49,215 nt of DNA from Demequina sp. GTDB lineage: Bacteria > Actinomycetota > Actinomycetes > Actinomycetales > Demequinaceae. Position numbers and translations under genes: made by a program. This document shows positions 21,007 through 29,770 of this stretch, one piece after another; the stretch's first letter is position 1, and each line of letters begins with the position of its first letter. Under the pieces are notes generated by a model that saw only the letters and a list, made by a program, of their open reading frames with translations, was not told where the DNA came from and ran no database searches. Location of the stretch: contig JASBTB010000065.1 in assembly GCA_030148645.1 (NCBI GenBank), forward strand, positions 1 through 49,215, given 5' to 3'.

Positions 21007-21920
21007 CAGATTTGCCCGTTCCACACGTCGAGGATGTCGATCACGTAGATCAGTGGCCCCTCCCCAGGGTAGGCCCACTCCTCCGGGGCCACCACCATGA
21101 CCTGGGAGCCAGCCGTCTGGTCGATCAGCCCCTCGTCGAGCGCCCGCACCAATGTGCCGACACCCACCTGCCCCTCGAAGGGGGCTTGCTCCGGTGGCCA
21201 CGACGTCTGACGTACGTCGCCAGCCTTCCAGGACTTGGTGCCCTTTTCGCCATCGCTGCCATAGACGACCTTGATTTGAGCCACCACGAACGAGCCGGGT
21301 ACGATCTGCGGGCCCTCGCCCTGCACCAGTGTGGATATCGTCAGATCCGCGGGATATTCGCCGTCGGGTGTGAGGGTGATCTCCGGCTCGCCAGTAGCGG
21401 TCACGCTCACTTGCGGAAGCGTGTCGTCGACCTGCAGCCTGTCCCCGACCGCACGGTCCGACAGCACATCGATGACGATCACGATGGCGGGTTCATCCCC
21501 AGACTGGCCCGCGGGCGGCGAAACGGACAACACGCGCGTTCCAACTCGTGCCGACAACAGCACCGTGTAGATGTCGTCGCCGAGCAGTTCGGGAGCCAGG
21601 AGGAAAGACCGTGGCAGGCCGTCGTACGTGTTCTCGAGGACCTCGCCAGTGGCGAGGGACTGAATGTACATGTCCAGCAGTAGCGGCTGTCCGTCCACCA
21701 ATTTCTCGCCATCACCCTGCCAGATCACCTTCGATTGACGTGACGCGAACTCGACCTCTCGCGGCCACGCGATCGTCGGCGCAAGGGTGTCGGACGGACC
21801 GACCGTGATCATGGAGATGTCGCCCGAGGTGACCGACGGCGAAGCGCCCGCACTACCGGCTGCGGAACATCCCGCAAGGCTCAGGGCGGCAATCACCACC
21901 GCTACCGTCGCACGACTCAT
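21006..21920 (-). CDS. FKBP-like lipoprotein
   Basis: A 304-aa secreted protein with a lipoprotein signal ([12 protein letters not shown], lipobox Cys18), followed by a small, Ser/Gly/Ala-rich linker. The C-terminal 100 residues (from about 200) show the FKBP pattern: [68 protein letters not shown]. The middle part (residues 55-180) looks like a diverged copy of the same fold, with [10 protein letters not shown] and [12 protein letters not shown] genes next to pafA are common in actinobacterial Pup clusters, perhaps for envelope folding. ATG 21920 has GGGAG five bases upstream. Whether isomerase activity remains is unclear. Confidence 0.8.
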   Translation of the reverse strand: MSRATVAVVIAALSLAGCSAAGSAGASPSVTSGDISMITVGPSDTLAPTIAWPREVEFASRQSKVIWQGDGEKLVDGQPLLLDMYIQSLATGEVLENTYDGLPRSFLLAPELLGDDIYTVLLSARVGTRVLSVSPPAGQSGDEPAIVIVIDVLSDRAVGDRLQVDDTLPQVSVTATGEPEITLTPDGEYPADLTISTLVQGEGPQIVPGSFVVAQIKVVYGSDGEKGTKSWKAGDVRQTSWPPEQAPFEGQVGVGTLVRALDEGLIDQTAGSQVMVVAPEEWAYPGEGPLIYVIDILDVWNGQI

Positions 21921-21960
21921 GCTCACTCCCGACACAGATCCACCAGCATACGTACCGCCG

Positions 21961-23367
21961 TCACCCATCCAGGGCCGCCAGGAGAACGTCGACACGTTCG
22001 TCGACGTTCCTGAAGGGGTCCTTGAGCAGCACCGTTTGCGGCTGCGTGCCCGACACCTTCAGATGTACCCAATCCACCGTATAGTCCCTGCCAGACGCCA
22101 ACGCCTCACGCACGAAGCGCCCGCGCAGGGAGGCCCGTGTGGTGGCCGGTGGCTCCGTTGTCGCACGCACGATGTCGTCCTCCGAGACAACCCGGGACAC
22201 CAGTGCGTCCGCCTGCAGCCGGTTGAACAGTCCGCGCGTGGGCGACACGTCATGGAAGGCCATCTCCAGGCGTGCCAGGCGCGGATCGTCCAGGGGGCAG
22301 CCGAGCCGGTTCCGGTAGCGTTCGAGAAGGCGGAATTTCACGGCCCACTCGAGTTCCGTCTCGACGTCCGAGGTGCTTCCCGTGCGAACCGCCACGATGG
22401 CGCGCTCCCACAGGTCGAGCACCTGCTCCGTCTCTTCCGTTCGCTCGATCACGTCGTCCAGCCGTCCGCGCACCGCCTCAAGGCACGCCTCTTGGAGATC
22501 CGCTCCCGTCATGCGTCGGCCATCCGCCAGTTCGACCGTGGCCGCGCCCGTGACGTCGTGGGCAATCTGCCTGATGGCCTGCATCTCGTGGGCGAGGGCG
22601 AGGTCCGGCAGGGCCAGCCGTGCCTCCAGGATGCGCAACAGCAGGTCTGTCGAGCCCACCTTGAGGCGCGTGGTGGGCTCGGCCATCGTGGAGTCACCCA
22701 CAATCACATGCATCCGCCGATACAGATCTGCGTGAGCGTGAGGTTCGTCGCGCGTGTTGATCATGGGGCGCGACCGCGTCGTCGCCGAACTCATCCCCTC
22801 CCACATGTGGTCGGCACGCGGTGAAAAACTATAGTGCGCCCCGTGAGGCGTACGGGTGATGCACCCCGAGCCGGCGACGATCTGCCGCGACACGAAGAAC
22901 GGCAACAGAACCGACGCGAAGGCTTTGAAGTCCGCACGCCTGCGCACCAAGTAGTTCTCATGACAACCGTAACTGTTGCCCGCCGAGTCGGTGTTGTTCT
23001 TGTACAGGTAGATCGAACCTTCAAGCCCGGCCGATGCGAGACGGGTCTCGCCCGTGGCGACCAGGTCCTGCACGATCCTCTCCCCCGCCTTGTCGTACGC
23101 CACGAGGTCGCTCAACGAATCGCACTCGGCGGTCGCGTATTCCGGATGTGCCCCCACGTCGATGTAGAGCCGTGAGCCATTCGTGAGGAACACGTTCGAG
23201 GATCGCCCCCACTCGACCACCGAGTGGAACAGGTGCCCGGCGACCTCCTCCGGAGTCACCGCTCGCGAGTTCGGGGCATCGAAGTGGAGCCCGAACTCGG
23301 TTTCCAGGCCCATGATTCTGCGCGCCGGATCCACCTCTTGGGCTGGCGGCACCTCGCCGAACATCAT
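21961..23367 (-). CDS. pafA: Pup-protein ligase
   Basis: Attaches the deamidated C-terminal Glu of Pup to substrate lysines using ATP, by a glutamine-synthetase-like fold. The 468-aa protein has RRIMGLETEFGLHF, NVFLTNGSRLYIDVGAHPEYATAECD (catalytic Asp70), LYKNNTDSAGNSYGCHENYL, RPMINTRDEPHA and HVIVGDSTMAE. Against Mycobacterium PafA it has about 15 extra N-terminal residues; the tandem ATGs at 23367 and 23364 lack a close ribosome site, so a start nearer RRIMG cannot be excluded. It follows pup by six bases, with no prcBA between them. Confidence 0.94.
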   Translation of the reverse strand: MMFGEVPPAQEVDPARRIMGLETEFGLHFDAPNSRAVTPEEVAGHLFHSVVEWGRSSNVFLTNGSRLYIDVGAHPEYATAECDSLSDLVAYDKAGERIVQDLVATGETRLASAGLEGSIYLYKNNTDSAGNSYGCHENYLVRRRADFKAFASVLLPFFVSRQIVAGSGCITRTPHGAHYSFSPRADHMWEGMSSATTRSRPMINTRDEPHAHADLYRRMHVIVGDSTMAEPTTRLKVGSTDLLLRILEARLALPDLALAHEMQAIRQIAHDVTGAATVELADGRRMTGADLQEACLEAVRGRLDDVIERTEETEQVLDLWERAIVAVRTGSTSDVETELEWAVKFRLLERYRNRLGCPLDDPRLARLEMAFHDVSPTRGLFNRLQADALVSRVVSEDDIVRATTEPPATTRASLRGRFVREALASGRDYTVDWVHLKVSGTQPQTVLLKDPFRNVDERVDVLLAALDG

Positions 23368-23373
23368 GTGAGG

Positions 23374-23559
23374 TTACTGCCCGCCCTTTTGGACAAAGGA
23401 TCGAACAAACTGCGACGCGTTCGTCTGAATGGTGTCGTCGATCTCGTCTAGCAGCGAGTCGAGCGCATCGGTACTGGACTGCGCCGTGGGGGCGGCCGGA
23501 GCGTCCGGCTCCGGAGCGTCTTCTTCGAAGGGAGACGACGATGATGTGGTCTGAGGCAT
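23374..23559 (-). CDS. pup: Prokaryotic ubiquitin-like protein Pup
   Basis: A 61-aa, acidic, largely disordered tag that is joined to lysines of target proteins. The sequence ends in FVRSFVQKGGQ. The terminal Gln means Dop must first deamidate it to Glu. The segment DALDSLLDEIDDTIQTNASQFVRSF is the helix that binds the coiled coil of the ARC/Mpa ATPase. The Pro/Ala/Ser-rich N-terminus is the engagement region. The Shine-Dalgarno GGAGG sits only one base from the ATG, unusually close. It lies nine bases after dop. Confidence 0.96.
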   Translation of the reverse strand: MPQTTSSSSPFEEDAPEPDAPAAPTAQSSTDALDSLLDEIDDTIQTNASQFVRSFVQKGGQ

Positions 23560-23568
23560 GCCTCCAGC

Positions 23569-25119
23569 CTAGCCGCGTGTGTGGGTCCGTGCGGGCCCCG
23601 TCTGGGCCAGCAACGCGTCGACAAGTGGGTGGCTATTGACGTGTGGATCCGGCAACGCGACCACCTCAAGGTGGCCGTGCTCGGCGTCCCGGTCCAGCAC
23701 GATGGTCGACCAACTGGCCGCGTCCACGATGTCGCGACGCCCGCTCACCATCCGCCCCCTGAGCCACGCCCGGGTGGTGGAGGGCGGGGTGGTCATCGCA
23801 TGCTCGATCTGAGCGTCCGACACGACGCGCTCCACGGCACCCGCCGCGCTCAAGCGTGCCGCAAGCCCGCTACCCAGTTCGCTCCATTGGAGATCCGCAG
23901 CGCGAAGGCGGTCGTCGTCCCACGTCGGCACCTGGCTTCGCCCATCCGTGCCCACGGTCGCGTAGCGCTCTCGCATGCGTCCGAACAGGCGGAGTTTGGC
24001 CACCCACTCGACGTCTCGGTGCGCCGCCAAGGGTTCGCGTCCAAGCTCATCGATCACCCTTTCCCAGCGCTCAAGCACTCGGGTGTCCTCGGCATCGCTC
24101 GCGTAGTCCCGCGCAATGGTCAGGAGCGCTCGCTGAATGTCGACAGCGGTGGCGTGCTCCCCGGAGGCCAGTCGGAGCCGATGGCGCAGGGTGAGGTCGC
24201 GGGACACCGCGCCCACCTCCGCCACAGGGTCCGCAAGCGCGAGAACGTCGAGCCTATCGTCGTCGGCCTCCACGGCCGACAGGACCAGTGACGTCGCGCC
24301 GACCTTGAGGTAGGTGGGAATCTCCATCGAGTTGGCGTCGCCAGTAATGATGTGGAGCCGCCGCCACTTGCGGCGATCGGCATGCGGTTCGTCCCTGGTG
24401 TTGACGATGGGGCGTCTCAGCGTGGTCTCAAGACCCACCTCTGTCTCGATGTAGTCGGCGCGTTGGGAGATCTGGAATCCGGGCGTCTCACCATGGGTGC
24501 CGATGCCGACTCGCCCGGCCCCCACCACGACCTGGCGGCTGACGAGGTGTGGGATGAGCCGCCGCGCGAGGTCGTCGAAGGCGACACCCCGTGTCACCAG
24601 GTAGTTCTCGTGCGTGCCATAGGAGGCACCCTTGCCGTCGACGTTGTTCTTGTACAACGCCACATCGTCGCCTTGTGCGCGCATCTGCGCTGCCGCCGCG
24701 AGCACAATGCGGTCTCCTGCGACGTCCCACACCACCGCGTCGTGTGCGCTCGTCACCTCGGGACCGGAGTATTCCGGATGTGCATGATCCACGTAGAAAC
24801 GCGCACCATTGGCCAACACCGCGTTGAGGTGGGCCGGATCTTCCCACGAGCCGCGCCTCCTGCGTAGGGTGACACCTCGGTTCAGGTCCGAATATTCGGG
24901 GCTGTCGGTCAGCAGGTCGGCGGTTGCATAACGCCTCTGCCTGCGCATGCCACGCAGGTCCATGAGCGGATCCTCGCCGCCGTAGTCCCACCGAGTCGAG
25001 GAGTTGCCCAACCACACACGGCACGCCTGGACAAGGTGCGACGACAACAGGATCGGGTTGGCTGCCGGGTTTCCCGGCTCGGTGACGCCGTACTCCGTCT
25101 CGATCCCCACGACCCGCAT
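23569..25119 (-). CDS. dop: Deamidase/depupylase of Pup
   Basis: Deamidates Pup-Gln to Pup-Glu and removes Pup from substrates. The 516-aa protein starts MRVVGIETEYG and has the Dop-specific region with WDYGGEDPLMDLRG before ANGARFYVDHAHPEYS (nucleophilic Asp), LYKNNVDGKGASYGTHENYL, RPIVNTRDEPHAD and HIITGDANSMEIPTYLK. The longer N-terminal loop distinguishes it from PafA. Its ATG shares one base with the arc stop codon. Confidence 0.96.
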   Translation of the reverse strand: MRVVGIETEYGVTEPGNPAANPILLSSHLVQACRVWLGNSSTRWDYGGEDPLMDLRGMRRQRRYATADLLTDSPEYSDLNRGVTLRRRRGSWEDPAHLNAVLANGARFYVDHAHPEYSGPEVTSAHDAVVWDVAGDRIVLAAAAQMRAQGDDVALYKNNVDGKGASYGTHENYLVTRGVAFDDLARRLIPHLVSRQVVVGAGRVGIGTHGETPGFQISQRADYIETEVGLETTLRRPIVNTRDEPHADRRKWRRLHIITGDANSMEIPTYLKVGATSLVLSAVEADDDRLDVLALADPVAEVGAVSRDLTLRHRLRLASGEHATAVDIQRALLTIARDYASDAEDTRVLERWERVIDELGREPLAAHRDVEWVAKLRLFGRMRERYATVGTDGRSQVPTWDDDRLRAADLQWSELGSGLAARLSAAGAVERVVSDAQIEHAMTTPPSTTRAWLRGRMVSGRRDIVDAASWSTIVLDRDAEHGHLEVVALPDPHVNSHPLVDALLAQTGPARTHTRG

Positions 25120-26531
25120 CAGTACTCGCCGAACTCCCGGGCGGCGACCGACCGTGCCTCATGGAGCTCTTGGTCGGCTGCGGCCAGCAGGTGTGGCGTC
25201 GACACACCCTTGTCGCCACCGCCGACGTGATGCTTGATGGCGCGCGTCTTGGCTCGGTCCACCATGTTGCGCAACAGCGCGCCCGACATGTACCTCGCCG
25301 AGTCGTCGTCGTGGAAGAGTCTGGCCACCGAGGCGGCGATCATCGCGGCCGCCGTAGCGCGACGATCACCACCGTGCCTGGCCACTTCACCAACGTCCAG
25401 CGGTAGGTCATCGGTGAGGTACTTGGCAAGAATGTCGATCGAGGCCTTCGGGTCCGGTCGGGAGATTTCGATCTTGACGTCAAGGCGCCCGGGACGCAGG
25501 ATCGCCGGATCGATCATGTCTTCGCGGTTGGAGGCGCCGATCACGATGACGTTGCCGAGCGCCTCGACACCATCGAGTTCCGTCAGCAACTGCGGCACGA
25601 TGGTGGTCTCCATGTCGGAACTGACTCCCGCGCCGCGCGCGCGAAACAGCGCATCCATCTCATCGAAGAACACCACCACCGGCGCCCCCGTGTGCGCCTT
25701 GGCTCGTGCCCGCTCGAAGATCGTGCGGATGTAGCGCTCCGTCTCGCCCACATACTTGTTGAGCAGTTCCGGGCCCTTGACGGACAAGAAGTAGCTACGA
25801 TCCGAACCGGTCGCCTCACCGAGCGAGTGGGCGACGGCCTTCGCAATGAGCGTCTTGCCACAACCGGGAGGCCCATAGAGCAACATGCCCTTGGGGGGTT
25901 GGAGGACGTGTTCGCGATACAGTTCGGGGTAGCGAAGCGGCAACTCGATGGCGTCGCGGATGCGTTCGATCTGGTCGCCGAGGCCGCCGATGACCGAGTA
26001 GTCGACGTCGGGGACCTCCTCGAGCAGCAGTGCCTCGACGCCGGTGCGCTCGACCTTCTGCGACGCGAACCCGGTACGAGGATCCATGATGACGGTGTCA
26101 CCCTCGTGAACGCGGACGCCGGTGTCGCCGCCGATGAGGATCACCACACGTTCGTCCTCGCCGCGAGACACCACCAGAATCCGGTCATCGTCGATGACCT
26201 CCCGCACGATCGCTGCCTGACCCGCCCGCTCCGGCTGCGCGACGCCCACGATCACGCTCATCGCATTGAGGAGGACCTCGTCGCCCGGGGTGAGGCCGTC
26301 GGCCACGGCGGGAAGCACCGCGACCCGCATGCGTCGGCCGTTGGCGACGATATCGGCGTGTTTGTCCGCCCACTGCACGAACGTGGCAAAGGTCTGGGGA
26401 GGCGCCGACATTTCGGCCAGCGTGGTGCGCATCTCGCCCAGTTGGTCTCGCGCCACCTCGAGGAGGCGCTGTAGTTCGCCGTTGCGCTTGTTCAACGCGG
26501 CAATGGTGTCCTGAGCGTCAACCACCGTCAT
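25119..26531 (-). CDS. arc: AAA ATPase of the Pup system (ARC/Mpa), short C-terminus
   Basis: Ring-forming unfoldase that recognises pupylated proteins. The 470-aa protein has an N-terminal coiled coil (about residues 5-40) for Pup binding, two OB-type domains (about 45-160), then the AAA module with GPPGCGKTLIAKAVA, VVVFFDEMDALF, SNREDMIDPAILRPGRLD. Mycobacterial Mpa is about 610 aa. Here the sequence stops soon after the helical AAA subdomain, ending AREFGEY. It lacks the terminal segment and penultimate Tyr used to dock on the 20S proteasome. ATG 26531 overlaps the trmI stop by four bases. Confidence 0.93.
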   Translation of the reverse strand: MTVVDAQDTIAALNKRNGELQRLLEVARDQLGEMRTTLAEMSAPPQTFATFVQWADKHADIVANGRRMRVAVLPAVADGLTPGDEVLLNAMSVIVGVAQPERAGQAAIVREVIDDDRILVVSRGEDERVVILIGGDTGVRVHEGDTVIMDPRTGFASQKVERTGVEALLLEEVPDVDYSVIGGLGDQIERIRDAIELPLRYPELYREHVLQPPKGMLLYGPPGCGKTLIAKAVAHSLGEATGSDRSYFLSVKGPELLNKYVGETERYIRTIFERARAKAHTGAPVVVFFDEMDALFRARGAGVSSDMETTIVPQLLTELDGVEALGNVIVIGASNREDMIDPAILRPGRLDVKIEISRPDPKASIDILAKYLTDDLPLDVGEVARHGGDRRATAAAMIAASVARLFHDDDSARYMSGALLRNMVDRAKTRAIKHHVGGGDKGVSTPHLLAAADQELHEARSVAAREFGEY

Positions 26532-27511
26532 CCCTCTCCTTGCCCTGCTCCACGATTCGTCACGTCACGCCTGACCTTGCGCACCTTCTTGTCCGACACC
26601 GGCCGTTCCCCGAGGTCTTCTGGCGACCAATGCGCTGGTGGCGCGGAGGTTCCTTGAGGCCTGCGGTGCCTGATCGGTGCCTCGACTCCCGGCGCCATCC
26701 GGCGCGAGGTCAGCAGAAATCCGGTGTGTCCCACCATCCGGTGGTCGGGCCGAACCGCGAGACCCTCAAGGTGCCACGTCCTTGCCATCGTCTCCCAAGC
26801 CCGCGGCTCTGTGAAATCGCCGGTGCCCTTGAGGTCTTCTGCCAACCGCGACAACTGCGTGGTGGTCGCCACGTAGGCGACGAACACGCCTCCGGGCGTG
26901 AGCGCATGCGCCGCCGCCTCCAGATTCTCCCACGGCGCCAACATGTCGAGAACCACGCGATCGATGCTGGCTTCGTCGAGTATGCGGGCGTGCTCGTCAA
27001 AGTCACCGATGCGAATCTGCCATGCAGGGTGCGCCGTTCCAAAGAAGGCATGGACGTTGGCCCGCGCGATGTCCGCGAAGTCCTCGCGACGCTCGATCGA
27101 CACAACCGAACCCTGGTCGCCCACCGCCCGGAGCAACGACATACTCAGTGCTCCGGAACCCACGCCAGCTTCGAGCACCCGCGCACCCGGGTAGACATCT
27201 GCGTACTGCACGATCTGAGCGGCGTCCTTGGGATACACCACGGCTGCGCCGCGGGGCATCGACATGACAAAGTCGCTCAACAGCGGTCGCAACACCAGGT
27301 AGTCGATGCCCGCCGTGTTGCGCACCACTGTCCCCTCTGGGCAACCGAGAATCTCGTCATGTTTGAGATAGCCCCGATGCGTGTGGAAGGTGGCACCTTC
27401 TGCCAGCATGATCGTGTGATGCCTGCCCTTGGGGTCGGTCAGTTGCACACGGTCGCCGACCCGCAACGCACCACGGCGTTCGGCGGCGCCCACAGGGCCG
27501 GGCAGGGTCAT
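26528..27511 (-). CDS. trmI: tRNA (adenine-58-N1) methyltransferase
   Basis: Methylates A58 in the T-loop of tRNAs with S-adenosylmethionine. The 327-aa protein has the small N-terminal beta domain (GDRVQLTDPKGRHHTIML, HRGYLKHDEILG), then the Rossmann fold with VLEAGVGSGALSMSLLRAVG, VVSIERREDFADIARANV, and VVLDMLAPWENLEAA. About 50 disordered, basic C-terminal residues follow. It is the usual first gene of actinobacterial Pup clusters. ATG 27511 lies seven bases after a TAGACT -10, so it probably starts a leaderless mRNA. Its stop overlaps arc by four bases. Confidence 0.93.
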   Translation of the reverse strand: MTLPGPVGAAERRGALRVGDRVQLTDPKGRHHTIMLAEGATFHTHRGYLKHDEILGCPEGTVVRNTAGIDYLVLRPLLSDFVMSMPRGAAVVYPKDAAQIVQYADVYPGARVLEAGVGSGALSMSLLRAVGDQGSVVSIERREDFADIARANVHAFFGTAHPAWQIRIGDFDEHARILDEASIDRVVLDMLAPWENLEAAAHALTPGGVFVAYVATTTQLSRLAEDLKGTGDFTEPRAWETMARTWHLEGLAVRPDHRMVGHTGFLLTSRRMAPGVEAPIRHRRPQGTSAPPAHWSPEDLGERPVSDKKVRKVRRDVTNRGAGQGEG

Positions 27512-27518
27512 GCGCGCC

Positions 27519-27524
27519 AGTCTA
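27519..27524 (-). promoter_or_regulatory. Candidate -10 for the trmI-arc-dop-pup-pafA operon
   Basis: The minus strand reads TAGACT, seven bases before the trmI ATG. There is no Shine-Dalgarno before that ATG. This is the likely start of the long minus-strand array. Confidence 0.5.
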
Positions 27525-27529
27525 CGGGC

Positions 27530-28633
27530 CTACTTCAGCGCCGCGACGACGTCGACCAACCTCACAATTCCGACGATGGCGTCGCCGTCGCGCACCACCC
27601 AGACGTCCGTTCTTCCCCACCATTGTCGCAGCGCGGGGATCATGATGTCCGATGCGGCGTCGGCGGCAATCTCTGCCCCGCGAGGAACCGGCGTCGTCAC
27701 GGACTGGAGCGATGTGGTGACGCGAGCCGACTCCGGAACGGCCTGCGCCAGATCGACCGGGAACCGGCCCGCAGCGGCTGCGTCGGCACCCAGCACCACG
27801 ACCTCTTGTGCCCCAGCGGAGTCCGCGGCGGCAAGTGCCTCCTGTACCGACGCCGTGTATGGCACTGCGACCGCGACCCGCATGATCCCGGATACATCGA
27901 TTCCGTCCCGACGCAGCATCGTCGAGGAGAACGCGAGCGCTGCCGACGCCGCGGGCCACAGGATTGAGAACACCAGGACGGCGACCAACACGGCGGTCAG
28001 TGAGGGGCGGTTTCCGCGAAGGAGGGGGGCGGCGATCGCGTACACGACCACACCGAGGGCGACCACGCGTCCGCCCCATGCAGCCACCACGGTGCCGCGA
28101 TGGCGATTTCGGGTGACCGCCCACACGATCGACTCCAACACCCGCCCGCCATCCATGGGAATACCCGGCAACAGGTTGAATGCGGCCAGGAGCAGGTTGG
28201 CCCACGCAAGGTACGCGACGACGGCACCGCCCACTCCGCCCATGTCGGTGACGGCCATCGTGACGCCCGCCAGACCCGCGATGAGAAGATTCATGGCGGG
28301 CCCTGCCGCAGCCGTCACGCCGTTCACGGTGGGCGTCATCTTGCTCGATTCGAAACTCGTGTGACCCCCCCACAGGGTGAGGACGATTTCCGTGACGGCG
28401 CGGTCGAAGGAACGTGCCGCGATCGCGTGCGCGATCTCGTGAAGCAACACGGAGCCCATGAGCGCGACGGCCAGGAGCGCCCCAATCGACAGCGTCCGTG
28501 CCGTCGTCTCGCCTGAAGCGGAAGCGAAGACGTACGCCAGGAGCGCCAGCATCACCAACGTGCCGGGCTGAACGATCACCTGCGCGCCCAATACCCGGCC
28601 CACCAGAATCCCTCGCGTACGGCGCTCTTCCAT
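27530..28633 (-). CDS. Site-2 protease family (M50) membrane protein with CBS-like tail
   Basis: A 367-aa intramembrane metalloprotease of the SpoIVFB-like group. It has the zinc motif HEIAH (near residue 65) inside a membrane helix, NLLPGIPMDGGR near 152 supplying the third ligand Asp, about six helices up to residue 240, then a soluble part (VSGIMRVAVAVPY, VQEALAAADSAGAQEVVVLG, WVVRDGDAIVGIVRLVDVV) resembling paired CBS domains that may sense nucleotides. Substrates are unknown. It is conserved upstream of trmI in many actinobacteria. ATG 28633 lies six bases after TAGCGT and is divergent from the nuclease gene. Confidence 0.88.
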   Translation of the reverse strand: MEERRTRGILVGRVLGAQVIVQPGTLVMLALLAYVFASASGETTARTLSIGALLAVALMGSVLLHEIAHAIAARSFDRAVTEIVLTLWGGHTSFESSKMTPTVNGVTAAAGPAMNLLIAGLAGVTMAVTDMGGVGGAVVAYLAWANLLLAAFNLLPGIPMDGGRVLESIVWAVTRNRHRGTVVAAWGGRVVALGVVVYAIAAPLLRGNRPSLTAVLVAVLVFSILWPAASAALAFSSTMLRRDGIDVSGIMRVAVAVPYTASVQEALAAADSAGAQEVVVLGADAAAAGRFPVDLAQAVPESARVTTSLQSVTTPVPRGAEIAADAASDIMIPALRQWWGRTDVWVVRDGDAIVGIVRLVDVVAALK

Positions 28634-28639
28634 GTGAGT

Positions 28640-28645
28640 ACGCTA
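28640..28645 (-). promoter_or_regulatory. Candidate -10 for the M50 protease gene
   Basis: The minus strand reads TAGCGT, six bases before the ATG at 28633; no Shine-Dalgarno is present. It predicts a leaderless mRNA. Confidence 0.5.
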
Positions 28646-28675
28646 GCCCTTCGGACGGATGTCGGACGCCCGCCC

Positions 28676-28681
28676 TAGGCT
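28676..28681 (+). promoter_or_regulatory. Candidate -10 for the RecB-like nuclease gene
   Basis: TAGGCT lies six bases before the ATG at 28688, with no Shine-Dalgarno between. It predicts a leaderless mRNA, divergent from the M50 gene. Confidence 0.5.
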
Positions 28682-28687
28682 TGTGGT

Positions 28688-29533
28688 ATGTCGATCACCC
28701 CTGGATTGTCCCCGTCCCGAGCGAACGATTTCGCGCAATGCCCTTACCTGTACCGGCTCAGGGTGATCGATCGCGTGCCAGAAACGCCTCAACGCGCCAC
28801 GAGTCTGGGGACCCTGGTGCATGCGGTACTCGAAAGACTCTTCGACATGCCCGCTGCCCGGCGCAATACCGACGCGGCGCGCGGGTTGGTCCAGCCCGCC
28901 TGGGAGGATCTGGTGGCTCGTAGCCCCGACATGGCCGAACTCGTCGTGGATTCCGTGCAGCGAACCCAATTCTTCGACGATGCTCGCTCGCGGCTGGACA
29001 CCTACTTCATCGTGGAGGACCCGACCCGGCTTGAGCCGTATGGTCGCGAGGTCAGACTCGAATCGTCGCTCGCGGGCGGTCCTGCCATTCGCGGAGTGAT
29101 CGACAGGATCGACAAGGCACCCGACGGTGCCCTACGGATCATCGACTACAAGTCGGGCAAGATGCCCCGCCCCGGCTATGGCGCCCAGGCGGACTTTCAA
29201 ATGAAGTTCTATGCGTTGCTGGTGGAACGCACGGAGGGAGTCCGGCCCGCGCTGATGAGGCTGCTGTACCTTCGCGACGGCGCAGTCAAGGAACTCGTGC
29301 CGACCGAGGCCGATGTCGCCACGGCCGAGGCGCACGTGCGCTCCGCCTGGAGCGCGATCACCACGCACGCCGCAGCGGGCACCTTCCCCACGTCTACGTC
29401 ACGACTGTGCGGGTGGTGCCCCTTCCAGAGTCTGTGCCCCGAGTTCGGCGGTACGCCACCTCCGCTGGATCCGGATGCCGTCGAGCGCGCCACCGGTGTG
29501 CGACCACACCCGTCGGCCGTAGCGCTGGCTTGA
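28688..29533 (+). CDS. RecB-family PD-(D/E)XK nuclease with Fe-S cysteines
   Basis: A 281-aa stand-alone nuclease domain of the RecB/AddB/Cas4 type. The N-terminus LSPSRANDFAQCPYLYRLRV holds the first cysteine. The active site is spread over GTLVHAVLERL (His), IRGVIDRIDK (Asp) and LRIIDYKSGK (Asp and Lys). Three further cysteines at the C-terminus (LCGWCPFQSLCPEF) complete the four of an AddB-type 4Fe-4S cluster. Such proteins are widespread single genes in actinobacteria and presumably act in DNA repair. There are no neighbouring helicase or cas genes. Start supported by the -10 six bases upstream. Confidence 0.9.
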   Translation: MSITPGLSPSRANDFAQCPYLYRLRVIDRVPETPQRATSLGTLVHAVLERLFDMPAARRNTDAARGLVQPAWEDLVARSPDMAELVVDSVQRTQFFDDARSRLDTYFIVEDPTRLEPYGREVRLESSLAGGPAIRGVIDRIDKAPDGALRIIDYKSGKMPRPGYGAQADFQMKFYALLVERTEGVRPALMRLLYLRDGAVKELVPTEADVATAEAHVRSAWSAITTHAAAGTFPTSTSRLCGWCPFQSLCPEFGGTPPPLDPDAVERATGVRPHPSAVALA

Positions 29534-29566
29534 CTGGCTCACACGGCCGCGCGCAACCGGGAGGAT

Positions 29567-29589
29567 GCGGCGGCGAGTTCGCCCGCCGC
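29567..29589. terminator. GC-rich hairpin between convergent genes
   Basis: Arms GCGGCGGCGA and TCGCCCGCCGC pair with a GT loop and one bulged C. The hairpin lies 34 bases past the nuclease stop, in the 237-bp gap before the convergent HAD gene. There is no U-run. I see no gene in the gap. Confidence 0.4.
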
Positions 29590-29770
29590 ACCGGGCCAGT
29601 GCGCGGGTTCCAGAGACGTCCGGCGCGACGATGTGCCCGCCGCTTGTCACGCGCAAGCGATGCGACGTCCCCCGCGAGCGATGCGCTCGAACGTGGTCAC
29701 CATCGGTGCGGTGTTGCGCCGCCCGTTGCCCCGACATGCTCGCCGTTTGCGACGATGGGAGCGAAGTTCG

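Noticed and set aside
23360-23375. Possible remnant of prcB/prcA between pup and pafA
   Set aside because: Only six bases separate the two genes, so no remnant can be present here.
29534-29770. Small minus-strand open frames in the nuclease/HAD gap
   Set aside because: They run into the 3' end of the nuclease gene, are Arg-rich and have no start signal.
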